The notes under the pieces: generated by a model
What the model saw: only the letters and a program-made list of their open reading frames with translations
What the model was told of the DNA's origin: nothing
Databases searched by the model: none
Assembly (NCBI GenBank): GCA_041624435.1
Contig: JBFJVB010000055.1
Span: 1 to 18,570 of the forward strand
DNA: 18,570 nucleotides
Source: Oceanococcus sp041624435
Lineage (GTDB): Bacteria; Pseudomonadota; Gammaproteobacteria; Nevskiales; Oceanococcaceae
Direction: 5' to 3'
Part shown: positions 1 through 6,081 of the stretch, piece after piece
Layout: each line of letters opens with the position of its first letter
Numbering within the stretch: position 1 is the first letter of the stretch
Made by a program: the position numbers and the translations under genes

Positions 1-847
1 ACGGCACACAACCGGTATTCAGGCAATCCCCGCCCATCTTGTGCTTCTCGATCAGGGTCACCTTGGCTTTGACCGCAGCGGCGATATACGAGGTGACCAG
101 ACCCGCCGAGCCGGCGCCAATAACGATGAGATTACGGTCGAAGCTTTTCGGTTTCTTGTGACCTCGATACACCTGTTGCGCCTGAATTCCCCCGAGTACT
201 TTTTTAGCCAGCAATGGAAACACTCCCAGTAAGACAAATGAGCCCAGCAGGCCCGGCGACAGCAGCCCTCCCAGGGACTGAAGCTGACCCAGCTGGGTCC
301 CCGCATTCACGAACACCAGCGTTCCGGGCAGCATACCGAGCTGGCTGACAAAGAAAAATGTCCAAACCCGCATCGGGGTCAGCCCCATCAGCAGATTGAT
401 CACGAAAAACGGGAACGCCGGCACCAGGCGCAGGGCAAACAGATAGAACGCCCCCTCCCGTTCGATCCCCTGGTTGATCGCCTTGAGATTGCGGCCAAAA
501 CGCTGCTGGACGAATTCGCGCAACAGGAAGCGCGACGCCAAAAACGCCAGCGTTGCGCCCAGCGTGGAGGCAAACGACACCAGCAGCAGACCGGTCCACA
601 AGCCGAACAAGGCCCCGCCGACCAGGGTCATGATGGCCGCTCCAGGCAGGGACAAGCCGGTGACGGCGACGTAGATCAGAAAATAGATCAGGGCCGTGCG
701 TACCGGATGAGCCACATAGAGCTGCGCGAATGCCGCCTGTTGCGACTTGAAATAATCCAGGCTGAGAAATCGCCCCAGATCCAGGGCGAAGAAGGCCGCG
801 ATCAATACCGCAAACACGGCCAGCAGGAGCAGTCGTTGGGTTTTCAT
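1..847 (-). CDS. TVP38/TMEM64 membrane domain fused to FAD-dependent disulfide reductase (5' part, truncated by window edge)
   Basis: The first 282 residues can be read from an ATG at 845-847 on the minus strand; the frame is still open at base 1. Residues 1-20 form a hydrophobic anchor, and about 50-215 are a TVP38/SNARE-associated (DedA-like) membrane domain with several helices and an F-ALRLVPAFPF segment at 137-147. From about 239 a Rossmann FAD-binding fold begins (IVIGAGSAGL, 241-250). A class I pyridine nucleotide-disulfide reductase redox site follows: GGDCLNTGC at 272-280, with Cys275 and Cys280 spaced CX4C as in mercuric reductase and dihydrolipoamide dehydrogenase. The architecture matches proteins annotated as mercuric reductase-like with an N-terminal TVP38 domain; the true substrate is unknown. 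The rest of the flavoprotein lies outside the window. No Shine-Dalgarno is visible. TACAAT sits 6 nt before the ATG, so a leaderless transcript is possible. The gene starts 49 nt after the thioesterase stop. Confidence 0.85.
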   Translation of the reverse strand, partial: MKTQRLLLLAVFAVLIAAFFALDLGRFLSLDYFKSQQAAFAQLYVAHPVRTALIYFLIYVAVTGLSLPGAAIMTLVGGALFGLWTGLLLVSFASTLGATLAFLASRFLLREFVQQRFGRNLKAINQGIEREGAFYLFALRLVPAFPFFVINLLMGLTPMRVWTFFFVSQLGMLPGTLVFVNAGTQLGQLQSLGGLLSPGLLGSFVLLGVFPLLAKKVLGGIQAQQVYRGHKKPKSFDRNLIVIGAGSAGLVTSYIAAAVKAKVTLIEKHKMGGDCLNTGCVP

Positions 848-896
848 CGGCTTATTGTAGGGGAGCCGCCAGCCGAAAAACGCCTCTGCCGCGGAT

Positions 897-1406
897 TTAT
901 GGCGTCTTCTTCCCGTGCAGGAGTTTCAGATCGCGCGCGGTTTCCAGCCGCTGTTCGCGGCGTAATGCCGCGGCCTGATAACGCAGCTTCTCCACATTGC
1001 TTTCGGGGGCGATGCCCGGAACGGCGGTCGGTCGACCTTGCTCGTCCAGTGCGATGAATGTGAGATACGCCGACAGAATATGCCGACGCTGGGCGGTATG
1101 GGAGATCTCGGCTTCAACCTTGACCCCGATCTCCATTGATGTGGTCCAGGCGCGATTGCACGCTGCCGAGAACAGCAGCGTGTCGGCGCCGGTGGCCGGC
1201 GCGATGAAATGCACCGCATCGACACCGACCGTCACGCATAGATTCTGACTATGCCGTTCCGCAATGACCACGGCCAGACGATCCATTTGCGCCATGATCA
1301 GCCCGCCGAAGACATTGCCTTGCGAGTTCAAGTCATTCGGAAAAATCTTGTAAATCTGCTCGGCTACCGCGGTATCGGCAACGCGGCGCACACCAGGCTC
1401 GGTCAT
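897..1406 (-). CDS. Hotdog-fold acyl-CoA thioesterase (YciA/BFIT type)
   Basis: A 169-residue protein of the HotDog acyl-CoA hydrolase family, which cleaves acyl-CoA to free acid and CoA in the cytoplasm. The diagnostic active-site segment is FPNDLNSQGNVFGGLIMAQMD (starting at residue 22), with the family's N-x2-G-x3-GG pattern and Asp42 at the usual catalytic position on the central helix. The second half (VGVDAVHFIAPATGAD, then VKVEAEI) is the hotdog beta-sheet. Chain-length preference cannot be read from sequence. Its ATG overlaps the pspC stop by one base (TGATG on the minus strand), so translation is probably coupled to pspC and the gene is probably the last member of the psp operon. That linkage is inferred from spacing. 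An ordinary housekeeping YciA-like role is also possible. Confidence 0.88.
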   Translation of the reverse strand: MTEPGVRRVADTAVAEQIYKIFPNDLNSQGNVFGGLIMAQMDRLAVVIAERHSQNLCVTVGVDAVHFIAPATGADTLLFSAACNRAWTTSMEIGVKVEAEISHTAQRRHILSAYLTFIALDEQGRPTAVPGIAPESNVEKLRYQAAALRREQRLETARDLKLLHGKKTP

Positions 1407-1798
1407 CAGGTCTCCAGATCACGGAAGTCATTGCGCAATTGATATTCATGGCCATGCAGGTAAGCCTCGACCCGGCGCATGCGGGCTTCGATCAAACCAT
1501 AGCGCTCCCGCAAGGGTCCGGTAAAGACCGGCGCCTCACGGCCTGGTGTCGCGACCTCCGCAGACTGCGCCCCACTGGGGCCGAGCTCGGCCGCGTCATC
1601 TTCAGCGCTGGGCAACACGAACACCGCGACGACGTAAGCGAGCACCACCGGCCAGGTCACCAGGATGGCCGAGATCGCAATGACCCAGCGCACGGTACGC
1701 ACCCGCCAACCGTAAAACGCCGCCAATCCGGCGCAGACGCCGAACAGCCAGCCGCGAGCCGGAACCCGCTTCAGCTCCGACAAAGTTTTGTAGTTCAT
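1406..1798 (-). CDS. pspC: Phage shock protein C (PspC-domain membrane protein)
   Basis: A 130-residue protein with an N-terminal PspC domain (about residues 7-64). It opens with a helix and the segment GWLFGVCAGLAAFYG, followed by a long hydrophobic stretch at about 38-63 that crosses the inner membrane. The remainder is an acidic, Ala/Pro-rich linker followed by a short charged helix (about 98-130) with coiled-coil character. In enterobacteria PspC works with PspB to sense envelope stress and recruit PspA away from PspF. The gene overlaps pspB by four bases (ATGA at 1795-1798) and the thioesterase by one base, as in a tightly coupled operon. It is slightly longer than E. coli PspC (119 aa), mostly in the linker. 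Confidence 0.9.
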   Translation of the reverse strand: MNYKTLSELKRVPARGWLFGVCAGLAAFYGWRVRTVRWVIAISAILVTWPVVLAYVVAVFVLPSAEDDAAELGPSGAQSAEVATPGREAPVFTGPLRERYGLIEARMRRVEAYLHGHEYQLRNDFRDLET

Positions 1799-2037
1799 GA
1801 ACGCGATCTCCAGTCAGGGGCGTCGGTGTCCAGAATGCTTTCGATGGCGTCCAGGCGCTCCTCGAGCCGTTCCGCCTGCGCCCGAAGTTCCTTGTGGCTG
1901 GATCGGTCGACCCGACCCTGCCGCCGCTCGCGCTTCCACACCGTGATGTAATGAAACGTGATCCACATCGGCAGCACCACCACGACGAACAGCTTGAGGG
2001 GCTTCAAGATCAGGACCAGACTGCTATCAAACTCCAT
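1795..2037 (-). CDS. pspB: Phage shock protein B
   Basis: An 80-residue protein close to the usual PspB length (about 75). An N-terminal transmembrane helix (about residues 8-30, ending PMWITFHYITVWK) is followed by a basic, then heptad-like charged helix (SSHKELRAQAERLEERLDAIESIL). That is the PspB layout: a membrane anchor with a cytoplasmic coiled coil that partners PspC. The start ATG at 2035-2037 is preceded by TGGAG at 6-nt spacing. It lies 24 nt downstream of the pspA stop and overlaps pspC by 4 nt. The product should relieve PspA inhibition of PspF under membrane stress; this is family knowledge, not shown by the sequence. Confidence 0.9.
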   Translation of the reverse strand: MEFDSSLVLILKPLKLFVVVVLPMWITFHYITVWKRERRQGRVDRSSHKELRAQAERLEERLDAIESILDTDAPDWRSRS

Positions 2038-2061
2038 TCAGGACTCCACTGCGAATCAAGA

Positions 2062-2739
2062 TCAGTCTTGCGACTTGGTTTGTGTGGATAGTTTAGCCCG
2101 TAGCCGGGCCAGCTCCGCGTCGACTTCTTCGTTGGCTGCCAATTCGACAAAGGCCTGATCGATCGCCTCATCCGCGCCGAGCTCATGTGCTTCGACCTGG
2201 GCCTCAAGACCCTCGATGCGTTGCTCAAAGGCTTCAAACCGCAGCTTGGCCTCATCGATCCGTGAGGTCTCGAGCTGCTGCTTGGCTTTGAGCCGGGTAC
2301 CCGCCGTGTCTTTACGCATGACCAGACTGCGCTGGCGGACTTTGGCGTCCTTGAGCTTGGCATTGAGCTGCCGGATATCGCCGTCCAGCTTCGCCAACTG
2401 CTCGGCGACCAGGGCCTTTTCCTCGTTGAGCAATCCGCGCTTTTCCTGCAGTTGACTCCTGTACAACAGGGCGCCGCGGGCCAGATCTTCACGGTCCTTG
2501 CGCAAGGCCAGTTCAGCCTTGGCCTCCCATTCACTGATACCCGCGTCCAGCTGCTTGACCTCCCGTTCAATCTCCTTGCGTCGGGCAATCGTTTTCACCG
2601 ACGTCGAACGAATCTCCACCAGCGTCTCTTCCATTTCCTGGATGATCAGGCGAATCATCTTGCCCGGATCTTCCGCCTTATCCAGCAGTGCGTGGACATT
2701 GGAATTGATAATGTCCGACAACCGAGAATAAACACCCAT
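2062..2739 (-). CDS. pspA: Phage shock protein A (IM30/Vipp1 family)
   Basis: A 225-residue protein (E. coli 222). It begins with the lipid-binding amphipathic helix of the family (MGVYSRLSDIINSNVHALL, then DKAEDPGKM) and continues as almost uninterrupted coiled coil (about residues 25-190), including the conserved KMIRLIIQEMEE and AKLKDAKVRQ segments. The peripheral membrane protein forms ESCRT-III-like assemblies that stabilise damaged inner membrane; soluble PspA also inhibits PspF. The ATG at 2737-2739 was chosen because the family begins MG(I/V)F/YSR and AGGAG lies 8 nt upstream. The frame is open further upstream to 2940, but that part overlaps the preceding small gene and has no PspA similarity. 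It is second in the sigma-54-driven psp operon, 17 nt after the small exported protein. Confidence 0.95.
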   Translation of the reverse strand: MGVYSRLSDIINSNVHALLDKAEDPGKMIRLIIQEMEETLVEIRSTSVKTIARRKEIEREVKQLDAGISEWEAKAELALRKDREDLARGALLYRSQLQEKRGLLNEEKALVAEQLAKLDGDIRQLNAKLKDAKVRQRSLVMRKDTAGTRLKAKQQLETSRIDEAKLRFEAFEQRIEGLEAQVEAHELGADEAIDQAFVELAANEEVDAELARLRAKLSTQTKSQD

Positions 2740-2756
2740 AGTTACTACTCCTGCAA

Positions 2757-3008
2757 TTAAATCTGTGGAACCGTGGTTTGGCGATCCTTGTCGGCGTGCA
2801 GTGGCCGCGGCACCGAAGGTACCGGCACCCCACCGGGCAGATCCTTGATCAAGTCCTGGCGCAGACGCTCCAGAGCCACCACCCCTCCAGCGGGTATCCC
2901 AACCGTCAATTCCTGCTTGAGCTGTTCGTGCGCCGGCCATTCAGCCGCCTCAACTGCCGTGCTGCCCATCACCACAATGGCCGCAACCGTGCGCTTGAGA
3001 CATTTCAT
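2757..3008 (-). CDS. Small predicted exported protein, first gene of the psp operon
   Basis: I do not recognise a family. The 83-residue product starts MKCLKRTVAAIVVMGSTAVEA, a typical Sec signal peptide: Lys/Arg n-region, hydrophobic core, and cleavage expected after TAVEA. The mature part is about 62 residues, starts AEWPAHEQLKQEL, and is rich in Pro, Val and charged residues, with no Cys or membrane helix, so it should be periplasmic and soluble. Three points support a real gene: AAGGAG stands 6 nt before the ATG at 3006-3008; a sigma-54 promoter lies about 30 nt further upstream; and pspA follows after only 17 nt. The same frame stays open to 3302, but that extension runs through the promoter and into pspF antisense and is not believed. 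It is not PspD, PspE or PspG by sequence or length. Confidence 0.75.
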   Translation of the reverse strand: MKCLKRTVAAIVVMGSTAVEAAEWPAHEQLKQELTVGIPAGGVVALERLRQDLIKDLPGGVPVPSVPRPLHADKDRQTTVPQI

Positions 3009-3048
3009 CCTGCACTCCTTCGCTTGTGTGTCTGTCTTGCCTTGTTTA

Positions 3049-3064
3049 AACAAAACGCATGCCA
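3049..3064 (-). promoter_or_regulatory. Sigma-54 (-24/-12) promoter of the psp operon
   Basis: On the minus strand the sequence reads TGGCATG-CGTT-TTGTT. This fits the sigma-54 consensus TGGCAYR-N4-TTGCW at every position except the C of the -12 GC, which is T. The -24 GG and -12 G have exact spacing. The expected transcription start is near 3038, giving a leader of about 30 nt before the first psp gene. A 12-bp palindrome TTGTTTAAACAA (3042-3053) overlaps the -12 element and start region. PspF-dependent sigma-54 transcription of psp genes is established in enterobacteria, and pspF is divergent here. Confidence 0.8.
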
Positions 3065-3080
3065 AGCGCCGAAAAATCCT

Positions 3081-3093
3081 CAAGCTACTGATT
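3081..3093 (-). promoter_or_regulatory. IHF binding site between psp promoter and activator region
   Basis: On the minus strand AATCAGTAGCTTG is a full match to the IHF consensus WATCARNNNNTTR, with an A-rich flank on its 5' side. It lies about 43-55 bp upstream of the inferred transcription start, between the -24/-12 promoter and the distal dyad. This is where IHF bends DNA to bring PspF to sigma-54 polymerase in the E. coli psp system. A consensus of this degeneracy occurs by chance, so the placement is what makes it convincing. Confidence 0.6.
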
Positions 3094-3137
3094 TTACGGG
3101 CTTTGTATAACAGCCCCAGGCCCAAACCACGATTCGG

Positions 3138-3156
3138 GATGGTTTTTTTAACCATC
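3138..3156. promoter_or_regulatory. Inverted repeat, candidate PspF upstream activating sequence
   Basis: GATGGTT-TTTTT-AACCATC is a perfect 7-bp dyad with a 5-bp centre. It lies about 100-118 bp upstream of the inferred psp transcription start and ends 18 bp before the pspF ATG. Distance and symmetry fit an enhancer site for PspF. Its overlap with the pspF leader would also allow autorepression, as known for E. coli pspF. A second, weaker dyad (GGGCT/AGCCC, 3098-3116) encloses TATAAC, a possible -10 for pspF without a good -35. The assignment is inferred from position only; the dyad could instead form a hairpin in the pspF leader. Confidence 0.4.
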
Positions 3157-3174
3157 TTTAGGTATTTTTGACCG

Positions 3175-4176
3175 ATGCCGGACAGACAAGCACCACCGCT
3201 ATTGGGTGAATCTGAAGCTTTTCTCCAAGCCGTCGAGGCCGCGTCGCGCCTGGCCGCCCTGGACAGGCCCGCTCTGATCATCGGTGAACGCGGCACCGGC
3301 AAGGAGCTTTTTGCCGCGCGACTGCACTACCTGTCCTCGCGCTGGGACGGCCCGTTTATCAAGCTGAATTGCGCCGCCCTCAGCGAGGACTTGCTGGACG
3401 CCGAACTGTTCGGGCATGTGGCCGGCGCCTTCACCGGCGCCACTCGCGCGCGCAGCGGCCGCTTCGCGGCCGCCGATGGCGGCAGCCTCCTTCTGGATGA
3501 GCTGGGCACGATGTCGCCCCGGCTGCAGGAAAAGGTCCTGCGCGTGCTCGAATACGGGGAATTTGAACCCCTGGGCTCCAGCAGCACACAGCAGGTTTCG
3601 GTGCGCGTCATCGGCGCGACCAATATCGACCTGCCCTCCGCGGTTCAAGCCGGCCGTTTTCGCGGTGATCTGCTCGATCGTCTGAGCTTTGATGTCATCA
3701 CCCTGCCACCGCTGCGCGCCCGACCTGAGGACATCATCGTTCTTGCGGAGCATTTCGCCCGGGATATGACCCATGAACTGCAACGTGACGCTTTCGGCGG
3801 CTTCAGTGCCAGTGTGCAAGCCTCGCTGCTGACTCATCCCTGGCCCGGTAATGTACGGGAACTGCGCAATGTCGTGGAGCGCGCGGTTTACCGTCACGAA
3901 GGCGGCCTGCGACCCATTGCCCGCCTGATGCTGGATCCGTTCGAGTCGCCCTTTCGACCGGTAGCCGATCAGCCTTGCGCAACCAGCCCCAGGACCGCTG
4001 CGCCCACACCAGGCTATCCCTATGACTTTCGCGCACACCTCGACGCCGAAGAAGTCCGCCTTCTGCGCCAGGCCCTGACTGACCATCAATACCATCAGAA
4101 ACGCACTGCCCGCGCGCTGCAATTGAGCTACGATCAACTCCGCAGTGCGATTCGAAAATTCAAGCTTGGCGTCTAG
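3175..4176 (+). CDS. pspF: PspF, sigma-54-dependent activator of the psp operon
   Basis: 333 residues, close to E. coli PspF (about 325), with no receiver or sensor domain before the AAA+ core, as expected for PspF. Visible motifs: Walker A GERGTGKE (37-44), the sigma-54 contact loop GAFTGA (84-89), Walker B SLLLDEL (104-110), arginine-finger region RGDLLDRL (163-170), and WPGNVREL (223-230). The C-terminus carries a Fis-type helix-turn-helix (about 307-329, HQKRTARALQLSYDQLRSAI). Trp57 in HYLSSRWDGP corresponds to E. coli Trp56, the surface residue through which PspA inhibits PspF, so PspA control is probably conserved. The gene is divergent from the psp operon and shares its 166-bp regulatory region. 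The ATG has only a weak ribosome-binding site. Confidence 0.95.
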   Translation: MPDRQAPPLLGESEAFLQAVEAASRLAALDRPALIIGERGTGKELFAARLHYLSSRWDGPFIKLNCAALSEDLLDAELFGHVAGAFTGATRARSGRFAAADGGSLLLDELGTMSPRLQEKVLRVLEYGEFEPLGSSSTQQVSVRVIGATNIDLPSAVQAGRFRGDLLDRLSFDVITLPPLRARPEDIIVLAEHFARDMTHELQRDAFGGFSASVQASLLTHPWPGNVRELRNVVERAVYRHEGGLRPIARLMLDPFESPFRPVADQPCATSPRTAAPTPGYPYDFRAHLDAEEVRLLRQALTDHQYHQKRTARALQLSYDQLRSAIRKFKLGV

Positions 4177-4223
4177 CCAGACCCGCGCCAGGCACGCAGA
4201 ACCTACAACCAAAGGGAAGCCAC

Positions 4224-5579
4224 GTGGCCAAATTACCCGCCTTCAAAGCCTATGACATTCGCGGCCGGCTCGGCACCGAACTCAATCGTGACATCGCCTA
4301 CCGCATCGGCAAGGCCTATGCCCAGGTGGTCAAACCGAAAAAAGTGGTCGTGGGCCAGGATGTTCGGCTGACCAGCAAGGAACTCAGCGATGCGGTCGCA
4401 CTCGGCCTGCTGGAGCACGGCGTCGAAGTCCACGATATCGGACTGTGTGGCACGGAAGAGGTGTATTTTGCCACCTTCCACTTCGGCCTGGATGGCGGCA
4501 TCATGACCACGGCCAGTCATAATCCCATGGATTACAACGGCATGAAGCTGGTTCGCGAGGAATCGCGCCCGATCGGCTCCGACAGCGGCCTGGGCGATAT
4601 CGAAGCCCTGGTCGCACAAGACACCGCCACCTGCCCCGCGGGCCCACCCACCCTGCAGCATCTGGCCCATCGCGAAGCCTACATCGAACATCTGCTGGGT
4701 TATCTGGGAACGCAAAAACCAAAGCCATTCAAGATCGTGGTGAATGCCGGCAACGGCCCGGCCGGCGTCATCATCGACGCCCTGGAGCCGCATCTGCCGT
4801 TCGAATTCATTCGTATCCACCACGAACCCGATGGCCGCTTTCCCAATGGCATTCCGAACCCGTTGCTGGTGGAAAACCGCCCGGCCACCAGCGATGCGGT
4901 GCGCGCCCACAAGGCCGATTTCGGGGTGGCCTGGGATGGCGACTTTGATCGCTGTTTTCTGTTTGACGAAAACGGCGACTTCATCGAGGGTTATTACATC
5001 GTGGGACTGCTTGCGGACGCCTTGCTGGCCACCCACCCCGGCGAGAAAATCATCCATGATGTGCGCCTGACCTGGAACACCATCGACATCGTGCAGCGCG
5101 CCGGGGGCCAGGCAGTGGAATCACGCACCGGCCACGCCTTCATCAAACAGGTCATGCGCGAAATCAACGCGATTTACGGAGGCGAAATGAGCGCGCATCA
5201 CTATTTTCGCGATTTTGCCTACTGTGACAACGGCAACATCCCGTGGCTGATGATCGCCGCCCTGCTCAGCCAGAAAAACGCCCCGCTGTCCTCGCTGGTG
5301 AGCGAACGCATTGCCGCCTTCCCCTCCAGCGGTGAGATCAACCTGAAGGTGAGCGATGCCGCCACGACCATTCGCAAGATAGAGCAGACCTATCAGGCCG
5401 ATGCACTGCGCGTCGACACTCTCGATGGCCTGACCCTGGAATTTGCCGACTGGCGCTTCAATCTGCGCTCCAGCAATACCGAACCGGTCATTCGCCTGAA
5501 CGTGGAAAGCCGTGGTGACCGCGCCCTGATGGAAGCCAAGACCCAGGATATTCTGGACCTGATCAAACAGACGGGCTAG
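4224..5579 (+). CDS. manB: Phosphomannomutase (CpsG/ManB type)
   Basis: A 451-residue alpha-D-phosphohexomutase that interconverts mannose-6-phosphate and mannose-1-phosphate on the way to GDP-mannose for surface polysaccharides. It may also use glucose phosphates. Key sites: phosphoserine loop TASHNP (96-101, Ser98), metal-binding DGDFD (238-242), sugar-binding GGEMSAHHY (319-327) and phosphate-binding RSSNTEP (415-421). All four domains and near-standard length (E. coli CpsG 456) indicate an intact enzyme, and the similarity to CpsG runs along the whole chain. The start is GTG at 4224-4226, preceded by AGGGA; the N-terminus (AKLPAFKAYDIRG) matches the family. It follows pspF on the same strand after 47 nt with no obvious terminator, so read-through from pspF is possible but there is no known functional tie. 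Confidence 0.92.
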   Translation: MAKLPAFKAYDIRGRLGTELNRDIAYRIGKAYAQVVKPKKVVVGQDVRLTSKELSDAVALGLLEHGVEVHDIGLCGTEEVYFATFHFGLDGGIMTTASHNPMDYNGMKLVREESRPIGSDSGLGDIEALVAQDTATCPAGPPTLQHLAHREAYIEHLLGYLGTQKPKPFKIVVNAGNGPAGVIIDALEPHLPFEFIRIHHEPDGRFPNGIPNPLLVENRPATSDAVRAHKADFGVAWDGDFDRCFLFDENGDFIEGYYIVGLLADALLATHPGEKIIHDVRLTWNTIDIVQRAGGQAVESRTGHAFIKQVMREINAIYGGEMSAHHYFRDFAYCDNGNIPWLMIAALLSQKNAPLSSLVSERIAAFPSSGEINLKVSDAATTIRKIEQTYQADALRVDTLDGLTLEFADWRFNLRSSNTEPVIRLNVESRGDRALMEAKTQDILDLIKQTG

Positions 5580-5594
5580 CTCGGGGCGTGGGGG

Positions 5595-5611
5595 GGCGTG
5601 CCAGGCACGCC
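5595..5611. terminator. GC hairpin between convergent manB and DUF1249 gene
   Basis: GGCGTGCCAGGCACGCC is a perfect palindrome around one central base; it can fold as a 7-bp stem with a 3-nt loop on either strand. It lies 15 nt after the manB stop and 28 nt after the end of the opposing gene, where a shared terminator would sit. Neither side has a U tract, so it is not a canonical intrinsic terminator. It may stall polymerase or protect 3' ends. Confidence 0.35.
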
Positions 5612-5639
5612 GCCACCGCTCAAGCTAAATACCGCGGGA

Positions 5640-6065
5640 TCAGGACTGACACTCTGCCAGGGCGAAGCCGTGGCCATGGCTCAGGCAGTAATCCAGCCAC
5701 TTGTTGAGCAGCAGGTTACGCTCCCACTGACGCTCCAGGTTCTCACCCAGTGACGCCGGTTCGGCATCCATCGCCTGGGCAACCCCGGCATCCCGGTAGA
5801 TGCGCACGCGCAGTCGGGGGTAATCCCCGTGCTGCTGATGCCGATAAGTCAGCATCAAGGTCAAGGTATAAGGACCACGCTCGAGGATCTGCAAATACAG
5901 CGGGGCGTCCGTGCGGCTCAAGGACCGCGCCTGGTCCTGGCGCAGATTGAGTTCGGGCAACAGACGCTGGAATCGCAGGTAATTGCTTTCCCATAGATTC
6001 ATCAGGCCGGCGAATGTTCGCGGTCGACCCAAGCTTTCCCAGTTGACGGTTTGCGCTGGTTTCAT
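5640..6065 (-). CDS. DUF1249 family protein (YqiB-like)
   Basis: A 141-residue soluble protein. It resembles E. coli YqiB/DUF1249 in order of features: an N-terminal helix with LMNLWESNYLRFQRLLPEL, a beta-rich middle (LYLQILERGPYTLTLMLTY), the segment PRLRVRIYRDAGVAQAM, and a C-terminal helix with NKWLDYCLSHGH. The family has no established function; in enterobacteria it sits near nudF and cpdA. Here it follows ppsR after 16 nt, so the two are probably co-transcribed. That might hint at a metabolic role, but this is only context. The ribosome-binding site is weak (GGCGG). Confidence 0.8.
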   Translation of the reverse strand: MKPAQTVNWESLGRPRTFAGLMNLWESNYLRFQRLLPELNLRQDQARSLSRTDAPLYLQILERGPYTLTLMLTYRHQQHGDYPRLRVRIYRDAGVAQAMDAEPASLGENLERQWERNLLLNKWLDYCLSHGHGFALAECQS

Positions 6066-6081
6066 GCCGCCACTATACCGC

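Noticed and set aside
3009..3302. Upstream extension of the small psp-operon ORF to 3302
   Set aside because: It would cover the sigma-54 promoter and pspF 5' end. The ATG at 3008 has a strong Shine-Dalgarno and an immediate signal peptide.
3199..4212. 337-codon open frame on the minus strand opposite pspF
   Set aside because: Shadow of pspF, whose motifs are all in place on the plus strand; no family similarity in the antisense product.
4233..5057. 274-codon minus-strand frame opposite manB
   Set aside because: Shadow of the phosphomannomutase frame; no recognisable domain.
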